A stretch of 64,000 nucleotides of DNA from Paenibacillus phytohabitans (GTDB lineage Bacteria; Bacillota; Bacilli; Paenibacillales; Paenibacillaceae): NCBI RefSeq assembly GCF_013141775.1, contig NZ_WHOB01000069.1:535705-599704 (forward strand), given 5' to 3'. The notes under the pieces are model-generated. The model was not told the origin of the DNA. It saw only the letters and a list, made by a program, of their open reading frames with translations, and did no database searches. Below are positions 54,069 to 62,420 of this stretch, one piece after another (the stretch's first letter is position 1; the number at the start of each line of letters is the position of its first letter). The translations under genes and the position numbers were made by a program.

Positions 54069-54156
54069 CGGCACCTGTAGAAAATCTTTGACAAGTATAA
54101 CAGGTACCGTTATAATAAATTCAACAGGTACCGTTACATTGATTAACAGGTACCGT
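54068..54156. promoter_or_regulatory. Repeated operator AACAGGTACCGT
   Basis: Three identical direct copies at 54099-54110, 54123-54134 and 54145-54156 (starts 24 and 22 bp apart, about two helical turns), plus a near-copy on the other strand at 54068-54079 (ACGGCACCTGTA). One copy overlaps the promoter spacer, the others lie just downstream. They are probably autoregulatory sites for the MarR protein encoded 25 bp further on. Confidence 0.75.
54088..54116 (+). promoter_or_regulatory. Consensus sigma-A promoter of marR gene
   Basis: TTGACA (54088-54093) and TATAAT (54111-54116) are separated by exactly 17 bp: a perfect vegetative promoter. An AACAGGTACCGT repeat fills the end of the spacer, so the promoter should be strongly repressible. 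Confidence 0.85.
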
Positions 54157-54181
54157 GAATATATCCCGGGGAGGATTCATA

Positions 54182-54868
54182 ATGAATATGAATGCTGAAT
54201 TGTACGACAAGCTTGCCAAGCTGCAATGGCTGTTGCAGAGACAACACCTGAAGAACCACGCTGCTGTGGGTCCCATGGCTGATACGTCACGCGGGCAAGG
54301 CCGGATCATGGCGTTTCTGCGGATGAAGGACGGAATCAGCACGAAGGATTTATCCTATATGCTGGACATCCGTGTATCCTCGCTCAATGAATTGCTTGCC
54401 AAACTGGAGAAGGCCGAGTATATAACCCGCAGACCTTCAGAGACAGACAAACGTATCATGCTGATCTATCTCACGCCCAAAGGGCAAGCGGAAGAAGGCC
54501 AGGAGGTTGAGGGCGGCAGCATATTTTCAGTCCTGTCTCCAGAAGAACAGGCAGCCTTCGGGGAATACCTGGTCCGCGTCATTACAGCGCTAGAGGAAGA
54601 GCTTGGAACAGATGCAGATCGTGACGTAATGGCCATGTGGATGGAAGCGGCTAAGGAGCGCATCGGGACAGAGGAATTCGACAAGCTGATGGCTATGCGC
54701 GGACAAATGAGCAGAATGTGGGGAAATATGGATGACGGACGCTTTAGCGGAAGACTCCCCGGTTTTGGCCGAGAAGGGCATGGCGGCGGCATGAACGGGT
54801 TCGGCTGGCCTTCCCGAGATGGCAGAGATGGCTCGCCGGACAATTCAGACCATCCGGAAGATAAGTAA
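54182..54868 (+). CDS. MarR-family transcriptional regulator with Gly-rich tail
   Basis: 228 residues from ATG 54182, 6 bp after GGGGAGG; a GTG at 54155 lies inside the operator and is rejected. Winged helix of the MarR type: QGRIMAFLRMKDGISTKDLSYMLDIRVSSLNELLAKLEKAEYITRRPSETDKRIMLIYLTPKG covers about 45-110. Unusually long C-terminus with a helical stretch and a Gly/Arg/Asp-rich tail (GRLPGFGREGHGGGMNG). It probably represses its own promoter and the MATE exporter gene 241 bp downstream. Confidence 0.92.
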   Translation: MNMNAELYDKLAKLQWLLQRQHLKNHAAVGPMADTSRGQGRIMAFLRMKDGISTKDLSYMLDIRVSSLNELLAKLEKAEYITRRPSETDKRIMLIYLTPKGQAEEGQEVEGGSIFSVLSPEEQAAFGEYLVRVITALEEELGTDADRDVMAMWMEAAKERIGTEEFDKLMAMRGQMSRMWGNMDDGRFSGRLPGFGREGHGGGMNGFGWPSRDGRDGSPDNSDHPEDK

Positions 54869-54895
54869 GCAGAACATTCACTATAAGAAGCATAG

Positions 54896-54942
54896 GCGCT
54901 GTCTTTCTGCAGGAGCAGGGCAAAGGCAGCGCAATTCCTTTT
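54896..54942 (+). terminator. Possible terminator after marR gene
   Basis: GCGCTG (54896-54901) pairs with CAGCGC (54927-54932), extended by CTTT/AAAG, then AATTCCTTTT. The T-run is interrupted. It would separate the regulator from the MATE gene. Confidence 0.5.
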
Positions 54943-55052
54943 CAGCGTAAATAATGAATTTGAATTAAGGTTAAACCCATTCCCGCACACCAAGCCCGCA
55001 ATGTCCTTGTTACGGGTTTGTTTGCTGCGGCGTAAAGTTCGTAATCAATTTA

Positions 55053-55070
55053 TAGTTAGAATTCTAACTA
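55053..55070. promoter_or_regulatory. 18-bp perfect palindrome, candidate MarR-type operator
   Basis: TAGTTAGAATTCTAACTA is perfectly symmetric and lies 40 bp before the MATE start. The TTAG-N-CTAA shape is seen in several MarR/SlyA operators. It differs from the AACAGGTACCGT repeats, so a second regulator may act here. No well-placed promoter identified. Confidence 0.55.
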
Positions 55071-55109
55071 ATTCGCAAACAAACATAACTTAAGAAAGTG
55101 GTGAACCAC

Positions 55110-56462
55110 ATGGATACAGAAAACCTCCATTACTTTGAAAAAGCACCGGTTGCAAAAGCCGTAGCGCACTTCGCAATACCCATGATGCTTGGAACGTCAA
55201 TGAGTGTCATCTATTCCATTTTAAACGCCTTTTTCATAGGCACCCTTAATAATACTGCCATGTTAACTGCACTTGCCTTAACCTTACCGTTATTCGCCGT
55301 CATTATGGCGCTGGGCAACCTGATTGGCGTCGGCAGCAGTGCCTTCATTTCCCGTTTGCTGGGAGAGAAACAATTCGGCGATGTTAAACATGTGTCTGCA
55401 TTTGCCTTTTACAGCAGCCTGGTTCTCGGTATTATCGCTATGGCAGCGGGGCTCCCGCTCATTGATTCCATCGTGCATGGTCTGGGGGCAACGCCTGACT
55501 CCTTCGGATTTACCAAAGACTACGTCACCATTATGCTTATAGGTTCACCCTTCGTTGTACTGTTCTTCACGCTGGAGAATCTCGTCCGCTCCGAAGGTGC
55601 TGCAATAACATCAATGATCGGCATGCTGCTCAGTGTAGTAGTGAATATTATTCTGGATGCTCTAGTCATTTTCGTCTTCCACTGGGATGTGATCGGTGTT
55701 GCGTCTGCAACGGTCATTTCCAATATGGTTGCGAGTGCATACTACGTGTATCATATAGGATTTAAGAGCCAATTCTTAACCATCTCCCTGAAACAATTCA
55801 AGGCCACTAAGACCATTCTAGCCAATGTATTCAAAATCGGAGTTCCCGTCTTTGTGATGAGTCTCTTCATGGGTGCCATGTCACTCATCTTTAACCGTTA
55901 TCTGGTCGAATATGGGGAGCAGGCTATTGCGGGCTTCGGAATTTCCTCACGACTGCTGCAATTCCCCGAGTTAATCCTGATGGGCTTAAGCGAGGGCGTC
56001 GTGCCGCTTATTGCCTTCTCTTTTACAGCCAACCGGTTGCGCATGAAGCATACTATTCAATTTACGATTAAAACCATACTGGCACTAGCTGTCGTGTTCG
56101 GCGTTATTGTCTACCTGATCTCTGACCACTTAATCGGGCTGTTCACGAATGACCCGCAATTGATTGAAATGGGCAGCTACATCCTGCATGTGACCTTCTT
56201 ATCCCTGTTCATTACAGGAATGACGACGCTATTTACGGGGATCTTCCAGGCAACTGCGCAGGGAACTGCAGCTTTTATTATGTCAGTGATTCAAGGCGCC
56301 ACTCTGATCCCTGTGCTCTACATCGCCAACCGGATGAACGGCTTCCATGGGGTGGTCTGGTCCTTGGTCATTTCCGATGTCGTGGCGTTCCTGGTCGGGG
56401 CCATCATGCTGTATGTTCTGCGGAACAAATTGCAGCCGGACTTGGTAAGTTTAGCACAGTAG
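55110..56462 (+). CDS. MATE-family multidrug/Na+ exporter
   Basis: 450 residues from ATG 55110; GTG codons at 55098/55101 form part of the binding-site region. Twelve membrane segments in two halves, typical of the DinF/NorM-like MATE fold: AVAHFAIPMMLGTSMSVIYSILNAFFIG at the start, FKIGVPVFVMSLFMGAMSLIFNRYL at the second half. Gene follows the MarR regulator, a common pairing for drug efflux controlled by its substrate. Confidence 0.94.
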   Translation: MDTENLHYFEKAPVAKAVAHFAIPMMLGTSMSVIYSILNAFFIGTLNNTAMLTALALTLPLFAVIMALGNLIGVGSSAFISRLLGEKQFGDVKHVSAFAFYSSLVLGIIAMAAGLPLIDSIVHGLGATPDSFGFTKDYVTIMLIGSPFVVLFFTLENLVRSEGAAITSMIGMLLSVVVNIILDALVIFVFHWDVIGVASATVISNMVASAYYVYHIGFKSQFLTISLKQFKATKTILANVFKIGVPVFVMSLFMGAMSLIFNRYLVEYGEQAIAGFGISSRLLQFPELILMGLSEGVVPLIAFSFTANRLRMKHTIQFTIKTILALAVVFGVIVYLISDHLIGLFTNDPQLIEMGSYILHVTFLSLFITGMTTLFTGIFQATAQGTAAFIMSVIQGATLIPVLYIANRMNGFHGVVWSLVISDVVAFLVGAIMLYVLRNKLQPDLVSLAQ

Positions 56463-56491
56463 GATCTGGAATCAGCGCTTGATAAGACAGC

Positions 56492-56509
56492 CTAGAGTAG
56501 ATACTCTAG
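56492..56509. promoter_or_regulatory. Palindrome CTAGAGTA-GA-TACTCTAG
   Basis: Eight-base arms with a two-base centre, 47 bp upstream of the RCC1-like gene. CTAGAGT/ACTCTAG arms recall MerR-family operators, but no suitable promoter with long spacer was found. It could also be a short hairpin ending the MATE transcript. Confidence 0.35.
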
Positions 56510-56555
56510 AGGGAGCCGCAATAATACCGAAGTCTTCAATGAAGGAGCGAGATTC

Positions 56556-57407
56556 ATGAATGTGGTGGAACGTGTGCCTTCCATAGCAGCTGGTTACCGT
56601 CATACGGTCCTGCTTAGGCCGGATGGGGCGGTAATGGCAGTGGGCGACAATAAATATGGTCAATGTGACGTAACTGGCTGGCAGAATATGGTGGCAATTG
56701 CTGCAGCTAATGCCCATACGGGTAATTCACATACCCTCGGACTCAGATTAGACGGTACGGTGGCCGCTGTGGGCTGGAATAAGCATGATCAATGTGAGGT
56801 AAACGGCTGGCACGGTATCGTGGCGGTTGCTGCGGGTTGGCGCCGTTCGGTTGGCATTCAATCGGATGGCAAGGTAGTGGCCGTGGGCCGGAATAATGAA
56901 GGTCAATGCGATGTACACAGCTGGCGTGACATTATAGCGGTTGCAGCTGGCGACTGGCATACCGCCGGACTTCAATGGGACGGCACGGTCACAATTACGG
57001 GGAATAACCGGTATGGCCAATCCAATGTTAGCAGCTGGCGCAATATAGTGGCGGTTGCGGCAGGTTATCTCCATACCGTCGGACTTCGAGCAGATGGCAC
57101 GGTAGTTGCAGCAGGCCGGAATCACGAAGGCCAATGTAACGTAAACACCTGGCAGGACATAGTGGCGATAGCAGCCGGGAGTCATCACACCATCGGTCTT
57201 AAAGCAGACGGTACTGTGGAAGTTCAAGGCTGGAATAAACACGGCGAATGCAATATAAGTGACTGGCGCGGTATCGTGGCGGTTGCGGCTGGTTGTGCTC
57301 ATAGCGTCGGACTTAAGTCAGATGGCACGGTGATAGCTGCGGGTGATGATACATATGGTCAATGCGAGGTGAGCAGTTGGCCTTTCGGACAGCTGGAGGG
57401 CTATTGA
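56556..57407 (+). CDS. RCC1-like beta-propeller repeat protein
   Basis: 283 residues made almost wholly of seven repeats of about 38 residues with the pattern VAVAAG-xx-HTVGL-xx-DGTVxAxGxNxxGQCxVxxW. This is the RCC1-type (alpha-tubulin suppressor-like) propeller, so seven blades would close one disc. No signal peptide or catalytic domain. Bacterial members have no agreed function; protein binding is the usual guess. ATG follows AAGGAGCG. The repeats are also visible at DNA level and could recombine. Confidence 0.9.
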   Translation: MNVVERVPSIAAGYRHTVLLRPDGAVMAVGDNKYGQCDVTGWQNMVAIAAANAHTGNSHTLGLRLDGTVAAVGWNKHDQCEVNGWHGIVAVAAGWRRSVGIQSDGKVVAVGRNNEGQCDVHSWRDIIAVAAGDWHTAGLQWDGTVTITGNNRYGQSNVSSWRNIVAVAAGYLHTVGLRADGTVVAAGRNHEGQCNVNTWQDIVAIAAGSHHTIGLKADGTVEVQGWNKHGECNISDWRGIVAVAAGCAHSVGLKSDGTVIAAGDDTYGQCEVSSWPFGQLEGY

Positions 57408-57521
57408 GAGCAGGACGAAATACGAATAAATCATACGAATAAGGGCATTGTAATCAATGGAAAAGTTGATAAAAGATGATCGTAAATCGCTGCATTTTGA
57501 ATTCCCCGGGAGGTTAAGACA

Positions 57522-57710
57522 ATGACAAATCAGGATCCGAAGGAGCTTCTTCGTCTAAAGCACGAGCAAGATGAGCACAAAAAGCAGTTCACCAATTTTG
57601 CCCGGAGTGTCAGCGCCCATGGCGAGGCAGAAGCCGGCCAGGAATTTAGTGTTGACCGTGTGCCTGACGATCAGAACCGTATGAAATCTGTAGAGAACAA
57701 ACGGGATTAA
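57522..57710 (+). CDS. Small conserved-looking hydrophilic protein
   Basis: 62 residues; ATG follows GGGAGG with good spacing. Highly charged and without membrane segment or signal (PKELLRLKHEQDEHKKQF, DRVPDDQNRMKS). Codon use, binding site and a terminator 18 bp after its stop support a real gene. Function unknown. Confidence 0.7.
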   Translation: MTNQDPKELLRLKHEQDEHKKQFTNFARSVSAHGEAEAGQEFSVDRVPDDQNRMKSVENKRD

Positions 57711-57727
57711 TCTTAATAAGTTTAATG

Positions 57728-57760
57728 AAGCCGGTCCCTTTCGGGACCGGCTTACTTATT
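57728..57760. terminator. Terminator between convergent genes
   Basis: AAGCCGGTCCC (57728-57738) pairs perfectly with GGGACCGGCTT (57743-57753), loop TTTC, followed by ACTTATTATTT. It ends the small gene and overlaps the stop codon of the convergent TetR gene; it may work in both directions. Confidence 0.9.
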
Positions 57761-58327
57761 ATTTGCTAGATAATAATCAATGATCACCCTGGCGGTATCC
57801 CGGGCATGCTCCGCAGGCTTGGGATCGGTCTGCAGCATGGCTGCAGTAATCGCGCCTTCCACTAACAGAGACAGACCGCTGGATAAGGCTTCGCGATTCA
57901 CAGACGGACATTCATTAAGAACAGAATCGATGTATTTTTTCATAAAAGCTTTGTAATTACGGGCTGCTTCATAGTAAGGATGGGAGTGATCCATGAATTC
58001 CGCTGCCGTCTTAATATAGACGCAGCCATTAAATTCCGGCTCCCCGAACCATTCTCCAAGCATATCGAATACAGCTAATAATTTGTCCCTGGGTGTTTTT
58101 GCGCTCTTGTTGACTGAGTCTTCGAACCGTTTTCTCCATTCATCATCGTACTTCATGAGATAAGCAAGGACAAGCTCGTCCTTGGAACGGAAATGATTGT
58201 AGAGCGTCATTTTGGCTATGTTCGATTCAGAAACAACCTGGTCTACACCGGTAGCCCGGATTCCCTTTTTATTAAATAAGTCGGAGGCGACAGTTAGGAT
58301 ATGTTCTTTTTTACTTTTATTAGCCAC
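57752..58327 (-). CDS. TetR-family transcriptional regulator
   Basis: 191 residues from GTG 58327, preceded by GGAGGG. N-terminal HTH: HILTVASDLFNKKGIRATGVDQVVSESNIAKMTLYNHFRSKDELVLAYL (about 9-58) is textbook TetR; the rest is the helical ligand domain (GEWFGEPEFNGCVYIKTAAEF). Divergent to an alpha/beta hydrolase gene, with palindromic sites between; probably represses it and perhaps itself. Confidence 0.94.
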   Translation of the reverse strand: MANKSKKEHILTVASDLFNKKGIRATGVDQVVSESNIAKMTLYNHFRSKDELVLAYLMKYDDEWRKRFEDSVNKSAKTPRDKLLAVFDMLGEWFGEPEFNGCVYIKTAAEFMDHSHPYYEAARNYKAFMKKYIDSVLNECPSVNREALSSGLSLLVEGAITAAMLQTDPKPAEHARDTARVIIDYYLANNK

Positions 58328-58358
58328 AGGATTCCCTCCGGTTCACAGTATTTCAAAA

Positions 58359-58458
58359 GTATACAGATCAGTCTATCTATTATAAATGGCCCACGGTTAC
58401 TACGCAAATGATAAATCTAAAAAAATAACTTGAAACTATACAGACCTGTATGTATACT
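58359..58458. promoter_or_regulatory. Promoter and TetR operator of the hydrolase gene
   Basis: TTGAAA (58430-58435) and TATACT (58453-58458), 17 bp apart, form a good sigma-A promoter for the hydrolase. Its spacer holds the palindrome ATACAG-AC-CTGTAT (58438-58451). A related imperfect site, GTATACAGATCAGTCTATC, lies around 58359-58377 next to the tetR start. Both fit TetR-type operators controlling the two divergent genes. Confidence 0.7.
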
Positions 58459-58513
58459 ATTGAGTATCGGAACAGGTAAGCTGGTTACCGGTAATAATGG
58501 GGAGGTTGGCTCA

Positions 58514-59377
58514 ATGACTATACAATACAGCTATGCACAAGTTGAAGGTTTGAATATTTTTTACCGCGAGGCAGGGAGCAGGGAGAAGCCTACACTTCTT
58601 CTGCTGCATGGATTTCCTTCTTCATCGCACATGTACAGAAACCTTATTCGTGAACTCGAAGTCGATTACCATATCGTAGCTCCAGACTATCCCGGTTTCG
58701 GGAACAGCGATCAGCCGTCAACTTCAGAATTCACGTATACCTTCGACAATCTGGCCTTGCTGATCAATGCATTCGTTGAACAATTGAACCTGAACCAATA
58801 TATCCTGTATGTTCATGATTATGGTGCTCCGGTAGGCTTCCGTTTAGCCCGTATGCATCCGGAACGCGTTCAAGCCATTATTTCACAGAACGGAAATGCT
58901 TATGAAGAGGGAATCGGAGAGTCATGGGCACCGATGCGTGCCTTTTGGAATGATCCCGGGAATCCGGCCAGTCTTGAAGGTATGCTCAATCTGCTGACAC
59001 CGGAACTGACGAAGTTTCAGTATGTGAATGGAACCCGTAATCCTGAGGCCATAAGCCCTGATAACTGGAATATGGACCAAATTGCCCTGGATCGTCCGGG
59101 GAATCAAGACATTCAACTGGCTCTCTCTTACGATTATCAGAATAATTTGAAACAATATCCGGTCTGGCAGGAATACTTCCGGAACTCTCAGCCGCCTTTA
59201 CTCGCTGCGTGGGGTAAAAACGACTTTTTCTTTGGACCGGAGGGAGCCTTAGCCTTTCAAAAGGATTTAAAAGATGTGGAGGTTCATTTATTAGATACGG
59301 GGCATTTCCCGCTTGAAGAAGATCTGGAACTCAGTGTGAGCCTCATCCGCAGTTTTCTGACGAAACGAAACGTGTAG
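58514..59377 (+). CDS. Alpha/beta hydrolase with Asp nucleophile (dehalogenase/epoxide-hydrolase-like)
   Basis: 287 residues from ATG 58514, which follows GGGGAGG; the upstream ATG at 58430 overlaps the promoter. LLLHGFPSSSHMYRNLI (oxyanion HGFP), DYPGFGNSDQP, and the elbow YVHDYGAPVGFRLA, in which Asp replaces Ser as nucleophile, as in haloalkane dehalogenases and epoxide hydrolases. Catalytic acid candidate Asp in WGKNDFFFGPEG, His in DTGHFPLEED. Likely detoxifies an epoxide or organohalide, with induction via TetR; substrate unknown. Confidence 0.9.
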   Translation: MTIQYSYAQVEGLNIFYREAGSREKPTLLLLHGFPSSSHMYRNLIRELEVDYHIVAPDYPGFGNSDQPSTSEFTYTFDNLALLINAFVEQLNLNQYILYVHDYGAPVGFRLARMHPERVQAIISQNGNAYEEGIGESWAPMRAFWNDPGNPASLEGMLNLLTPELTKFQYVNGTRNPEAISPDNWNMDQIALDRPGNQDIQLALSYDYQNNLKQYPVWQEYFRNSQPPLLAAWGKNDFFFGPEGALAFQKDLKDVEVHLLDTGHFPLEEDLELSVSLIRSFLTKRNV

Positions 59378-59401
59378 CACAATCATCTTAAAATATAGAC
59401 T

Positions 59402-59443
59402 AACAGCTGTCTGGTCCCCAAGCGGGAGCATACGGCTGTTTTT
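59402..59443 (+). terminator. Probable terminator after hydrolase gene
   Basis: AACAGC (59402-59407) pairs with GCTGTT (59435-59440) with imperfect CCC/GGG pairing inside, followed by TTT. It separates the hydrolase from the germination operon. Confidence 0.55.
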
Positions 59444-59497
59444 GCGTGTACGGAAATGCAGGGAGCAGCACTTTACCGTTTTTAAATTAGCAGGTGT

Positions 59498-59526
59498 GCA
59501 TGAATTATCCAGCATCGGCCAAAATA
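59498..59526 (+). promoter_or_regulatory. Possible sigma-G promoter of ger operon
   Basis: GCATG (59498-59502) and CAAAATA (59520-59526), 17 bp apart, resemble the forespore sigma-G consensus (GHATR and CATNNTA, one mismatch). They lie 28 bp before the TTG start of the gerA-type operon, which in other Bacilli is transcribed in the forespore. Confidence 0.35.
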
Positions 59527-59554
59527 AGGGTTACGATCAGAGGGGGTGTTTGTA

Positions 59555-61306
59555 TTGTGGAAGAGCATAACGGGTTACATTCCCGGCTGGAGTGTGTGCA
59601 TGCAGGCACTTATTATTTTTATTGTTCCTGTTATTTTGACAAGATGCATGCTGTTGCTCCGCGCTAAGGAAGGCAAGGCCAGTACCCGGGGAAGACGGGC
59701 GGAAGGCCAGAAGGGCGGAGGCGTGCCAAGCTCCGAGGATACCGGTGAAGCGGAGCAAACCAGTGAAGCCGTGAAGAATCATAAGATCGTTCCTTCAACA
59801 GTTTCGCAGAAAAATCAGCAGCCAGCGTTAACCTATACCGGACAATTTCAGCAGGATCTGCAGACCTTTAGGGAGATCAGTGCGGATATGTCGGATGTTA
59901 ATGTACGGGAGCTACGTGTAGGGACCCTGAAATTGAAGGCAGCGCTGTTCTTTCTGGACGGCCTCACCGACAAGGACGGGATGGACCGCAATATCCTAAG
60001 GCCGCTGATGAACGCAGCACGTCCATTTGAAGGGCTGGACACTCCGCCTGATCCGGCGAGCCTGAAAGAAATCATTGTCCATCAGGTGGTGCTGGTCTCG
60101 GAAGTTGAATTCACCAATCAGCTGGACATGTCGCTCAAAAAGGTGTTATTCGGCTCTGCGGTGCTGCTGATCGAAGGAATGAACGAGGTCTTCATCCTGG
60201 GGACGTCTAAAGGGAATACAAGAAGTGTAGAGGAACCGATCTCGGAAGCGCTGCTGCGCGGCCCGCGGATCGGCTTCACGGAAGCGCTGAGCGACAATAC
60301 GGCCATGCTGCGCAGGCACGGACAGAACACCGATCTTGCGATGATCTCGTTTACGGTCGGGGAAAGAGTCGAGAAAGAGCTGATACTAACCTACATCAAA
60401 GGAATTGTTAATGATGAACTGATTACAGAAATCACCCGGAGAATTCATACGATTAATATCGATGATGTACAGGAATCCGGTTATATCGAACAACTGGTAG
60501 AGGACAATTATCTCAGCCCTTTCCAGCAGATTCAGAATACGGAACGGCCGGACCGGGTGATGGCCGCACTGCTGGAGGGAAGGGCTGCCATTTTGCTTGA
60601 CGGCACGCCGTTTGCGTTGATCATGCCGGTGACGTTCGGGATGCTGCTGCAATCCCCGGAGGATTATTATGACCGCTGGTTCTCCGGCTCCCTGCTGCGG
60701 ATGCTGCGCTTCTTCGCCGCCTCCGTATCACTGTTTGCTCCGGCGCTCTATATTTCCTTCCTCTCCTTCCATCCCGGTCTGGTTCCGACCAAGCTGGCGA
60801 TTTCGATCATGAGCTCACGCCAGGGAGTTCCGTTCCCGACCTTAATCGAAGCGCTCATTATGGAGATTTCGATCGAAATCCTGCGTGAGGCGGGCCTGCG
60901 CCTGCCTAAGCCGATTGGCCCGGCCATGGGTATCGTCGGTGGTCTGATTATCGGCCAAGCGGCGGTAGAAGCGGGGATTGTCAGCCCGATTCTGGTCATT
61001 GTCGTTGCCGTTACGGCGATCTCTTCCTTCTCGGTACCGATGTACAGTGCAGGGATCACCCTACGGTTTCTCCGTTTCTTCGCGATGTTCTTCGCCGCTA
61101 CCTTCGGGCTGTACGGTGTAGTACTGTTCTTCCTCCTGCTGAGCAGTCATCTGATTAAGCTGAAGAGCTTCGGTGTGCCTTATCTGAGCATGATCACCCC
61201 TAACCGGATGAGTGACCTTCGCGACTTTATTGTCCGGGTACCGCTGCAGTTGATGAAGCGCCGTCCTTCACTATTGGAGCCCAAGGATAAGCTGCGTAAA
61301 AGATAA
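59555..61306 (+). CDS. gerKA: GerA-family germination receptor A subunit
   Basis: 583 residues from TTG 59555, 8 bp after GAGGGGG; the GTG at 59546 overlaps that site. An uncommon N-terminal membrane segment (about 10-32) and charged linker precede the usual soluble domain (DLQTFREISADMSDVNVRELRVG; VLLIEGMNEVFILGTSKGNTRSVEEPISEALLRGPRIGFTEAL is the signature, here including RGPR-GF-E). Then PDRVMAALLEGRAAILLDGTP and five membrane segments from about 390. Part of the spore inner-membrane nutrient receptor with the next two genes. The gerK-like name reflects gene order, not proven ligand. Confidence 0.92.
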   Translation: MWKSITGYIPGWSVCMQALIIFIVPVILTRCMLLLRAKEGKASTRGRRAEGQKGGGVPSSEDTGEAEQTSEAVKNHKIVPSTVSQKNQQPALTYTGQFQQDLQTFREISADMSDVNVRELRVGTLKLKAALFFLDGLTDKDGMDRNILRPLMNAARPFEGLDTPPDPASLKEIIVHQVVLVSEVEFTNQLDMSLKKVLFGSAVLLIEGMNEVFILGTSKGNTRSVEEPISEALLRGPRIGFTEALSDNTAMLRRHGQNTDLAMISFTVGERVEKELILTYIKGIVNDELITEITRRIHTINIDDVQESGYIEQLVEDNYLSPFQQIQNTERPDRVMAALLEGRAAILLDGTPFALIMPVTFGMLLQSPEDYYDRWFSGSLLRMLRFFAASVSLFAPALYISFLSFHPGLVPTKLAISIMSSRQGVPFPTLIEALIMEISIEILREAGLRLPKPIGPAMGIVGGLIIGQAAVEAGIVSPILVIVVAVTAISSFSVPMYSAGITLRFLRFFAMFFAATFGLYGVVLFFLLLSSHLIKLKSFGVPYLSMITPNRMSDLRDFIVRVPLQLMKRRPSLLEPKDKLRKR

Positions 61307-61331
61307 GCCTAAGTGAAAGGGAGGTGAGCCA

Positions 61332-62420
61332 ATGATCACTAAAGCCCATGACAAAATTACAACGAGTCAGGCGACCATTATTATGGTAAATTACATTCTC
61401 GTAGCCGGGATATTCAGCCTTCCCCGGACAACCGTGCAGGCTGCAGGCACGCCCGATGTGTGGATTTCAGTAATACTGGGGGCGCTCTGTTCGATGATAA
61501 CAGGTATTATTATTGTCAGACTCAGCCAGAGGTTTCCGGGCCAGACCTTTTTTCAATACAGCACCCAAATTACCGGCAAACCGGTCGCCGTATTGCTCGG
61601 GCTGGTGATCATCGGGTATTTCCTCGCGGTGTCCGGCTATGAGCTGCGTACTATGCAGGAGGTAACCATGTTCTTCCTCCTGGAAGGTACCCCTGCATGG
61701 GCAGTAGCCGGCCTGTTCCTGTGGGTCGCCCTTTATCTCTGCAGAGGGGGAATCAATGCTTTATCACGGCTAAGCAGACTGGTGGCTCCTTTGGCCGGTG
61801 CCATATTCTTCGGCGTTTGCCTGCTTAGCCTTAAGGTGTTCGATCTGGACAATCTGCGGCCTGTACTTGGAGAAGGCCTCGCTCCGGTCTGGAGAGGAAT
61901 TCAGCCAACGGCCCTAACCTATACAGCCGGCGAAGCACTGCTGTTTCTTGTTGCTTTTATGGACAAGCCCAAACGGGCCGGCAGAGTTCTCGTGATCGGA
62001 ACCCTGATCTCAATGATTTTTTATTTGCTGGCGGTTGTGCTGACGATAGGGGCATTTTCTGTAGAAGGAGTGGTTACCCGGACCTGGCCATTCATTGACC
62101 TGATCCGCAGCTTTGAAGTGAATCTGCTGTTCGAACGGTTTGAGTCACTGCTGCTGGTAATCTGGATAATGCAGATTTTCTGTACGTTCTGCATCTCCTT
62201 TTACGGAGCCGCACTGGGAGTCTCGCAAATCTTCAACCTCAAGCTGGATCATTGCCTGTTCCTGCTGCTGCCGGTGGCGTATATCATCACGGAAGTGCCG
62301 CACAACATTAATAATTTATTTGCCTTTGGCACTGGGCTTGGCAATTGGGCAATTGTGCTCTTCGGACTGATCCCGCTGCCGCTGCTGCTCATTGCTTATT
62401 TCCGGAGAGCAGGTTCATGA
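61332..62420 (+). CDS. gerKB: Germination receptor B subunit (spore permease)
   Basis: 362 residues, about ten membrane segments, APC-type spore permease family (PF03845): ITTSQATIIMVNYILVAGIFSLPRTTVQAAGTPDVW is the conserved start. It is the likely nutrient-binding subunit. ATG follows GGGAGGTGAG; its stop overlaps the C-subunit start by 4 bp. Confidence 0.93.
   Translation: MITKAHDKITTSQATIIMVNYILVAGIFSLPRTTVQAAGTPDVWISVILGALCSMITGIIIVRLSQRFPGQTFFQYSTQITGKPVAVLLGLVIIGYFLAVSGYELRTMQEVTMFFLLEGTPAWAVAGLFLWVALYLCRGGINALSRLSRLVAPLAGAIFFGVCLLSLKVFDLDNLRPVLGEGLAPVWRGIQPTALTYTAGEALLFLVAFMDKPKRAGRVLVIGTLISMIFYLLAVVLTIGAFSVEGVVTRTWPFIDLIRSFEVNLLFERFESLLLVIWIMQIFCTFCISFYGAALGVSQIFNLKLDHCLFLLLPVAYIITEVPHNINNLFAFGTGLGNWAIVLFGLIPLPLLLIAYFRRAGS

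Noticed and set aside
56463..56555. MerR-type promoter with 19-bp spacer over the palindrome
   Set aside because: No -35/-10 pair brackets the palindrome at the right distance.
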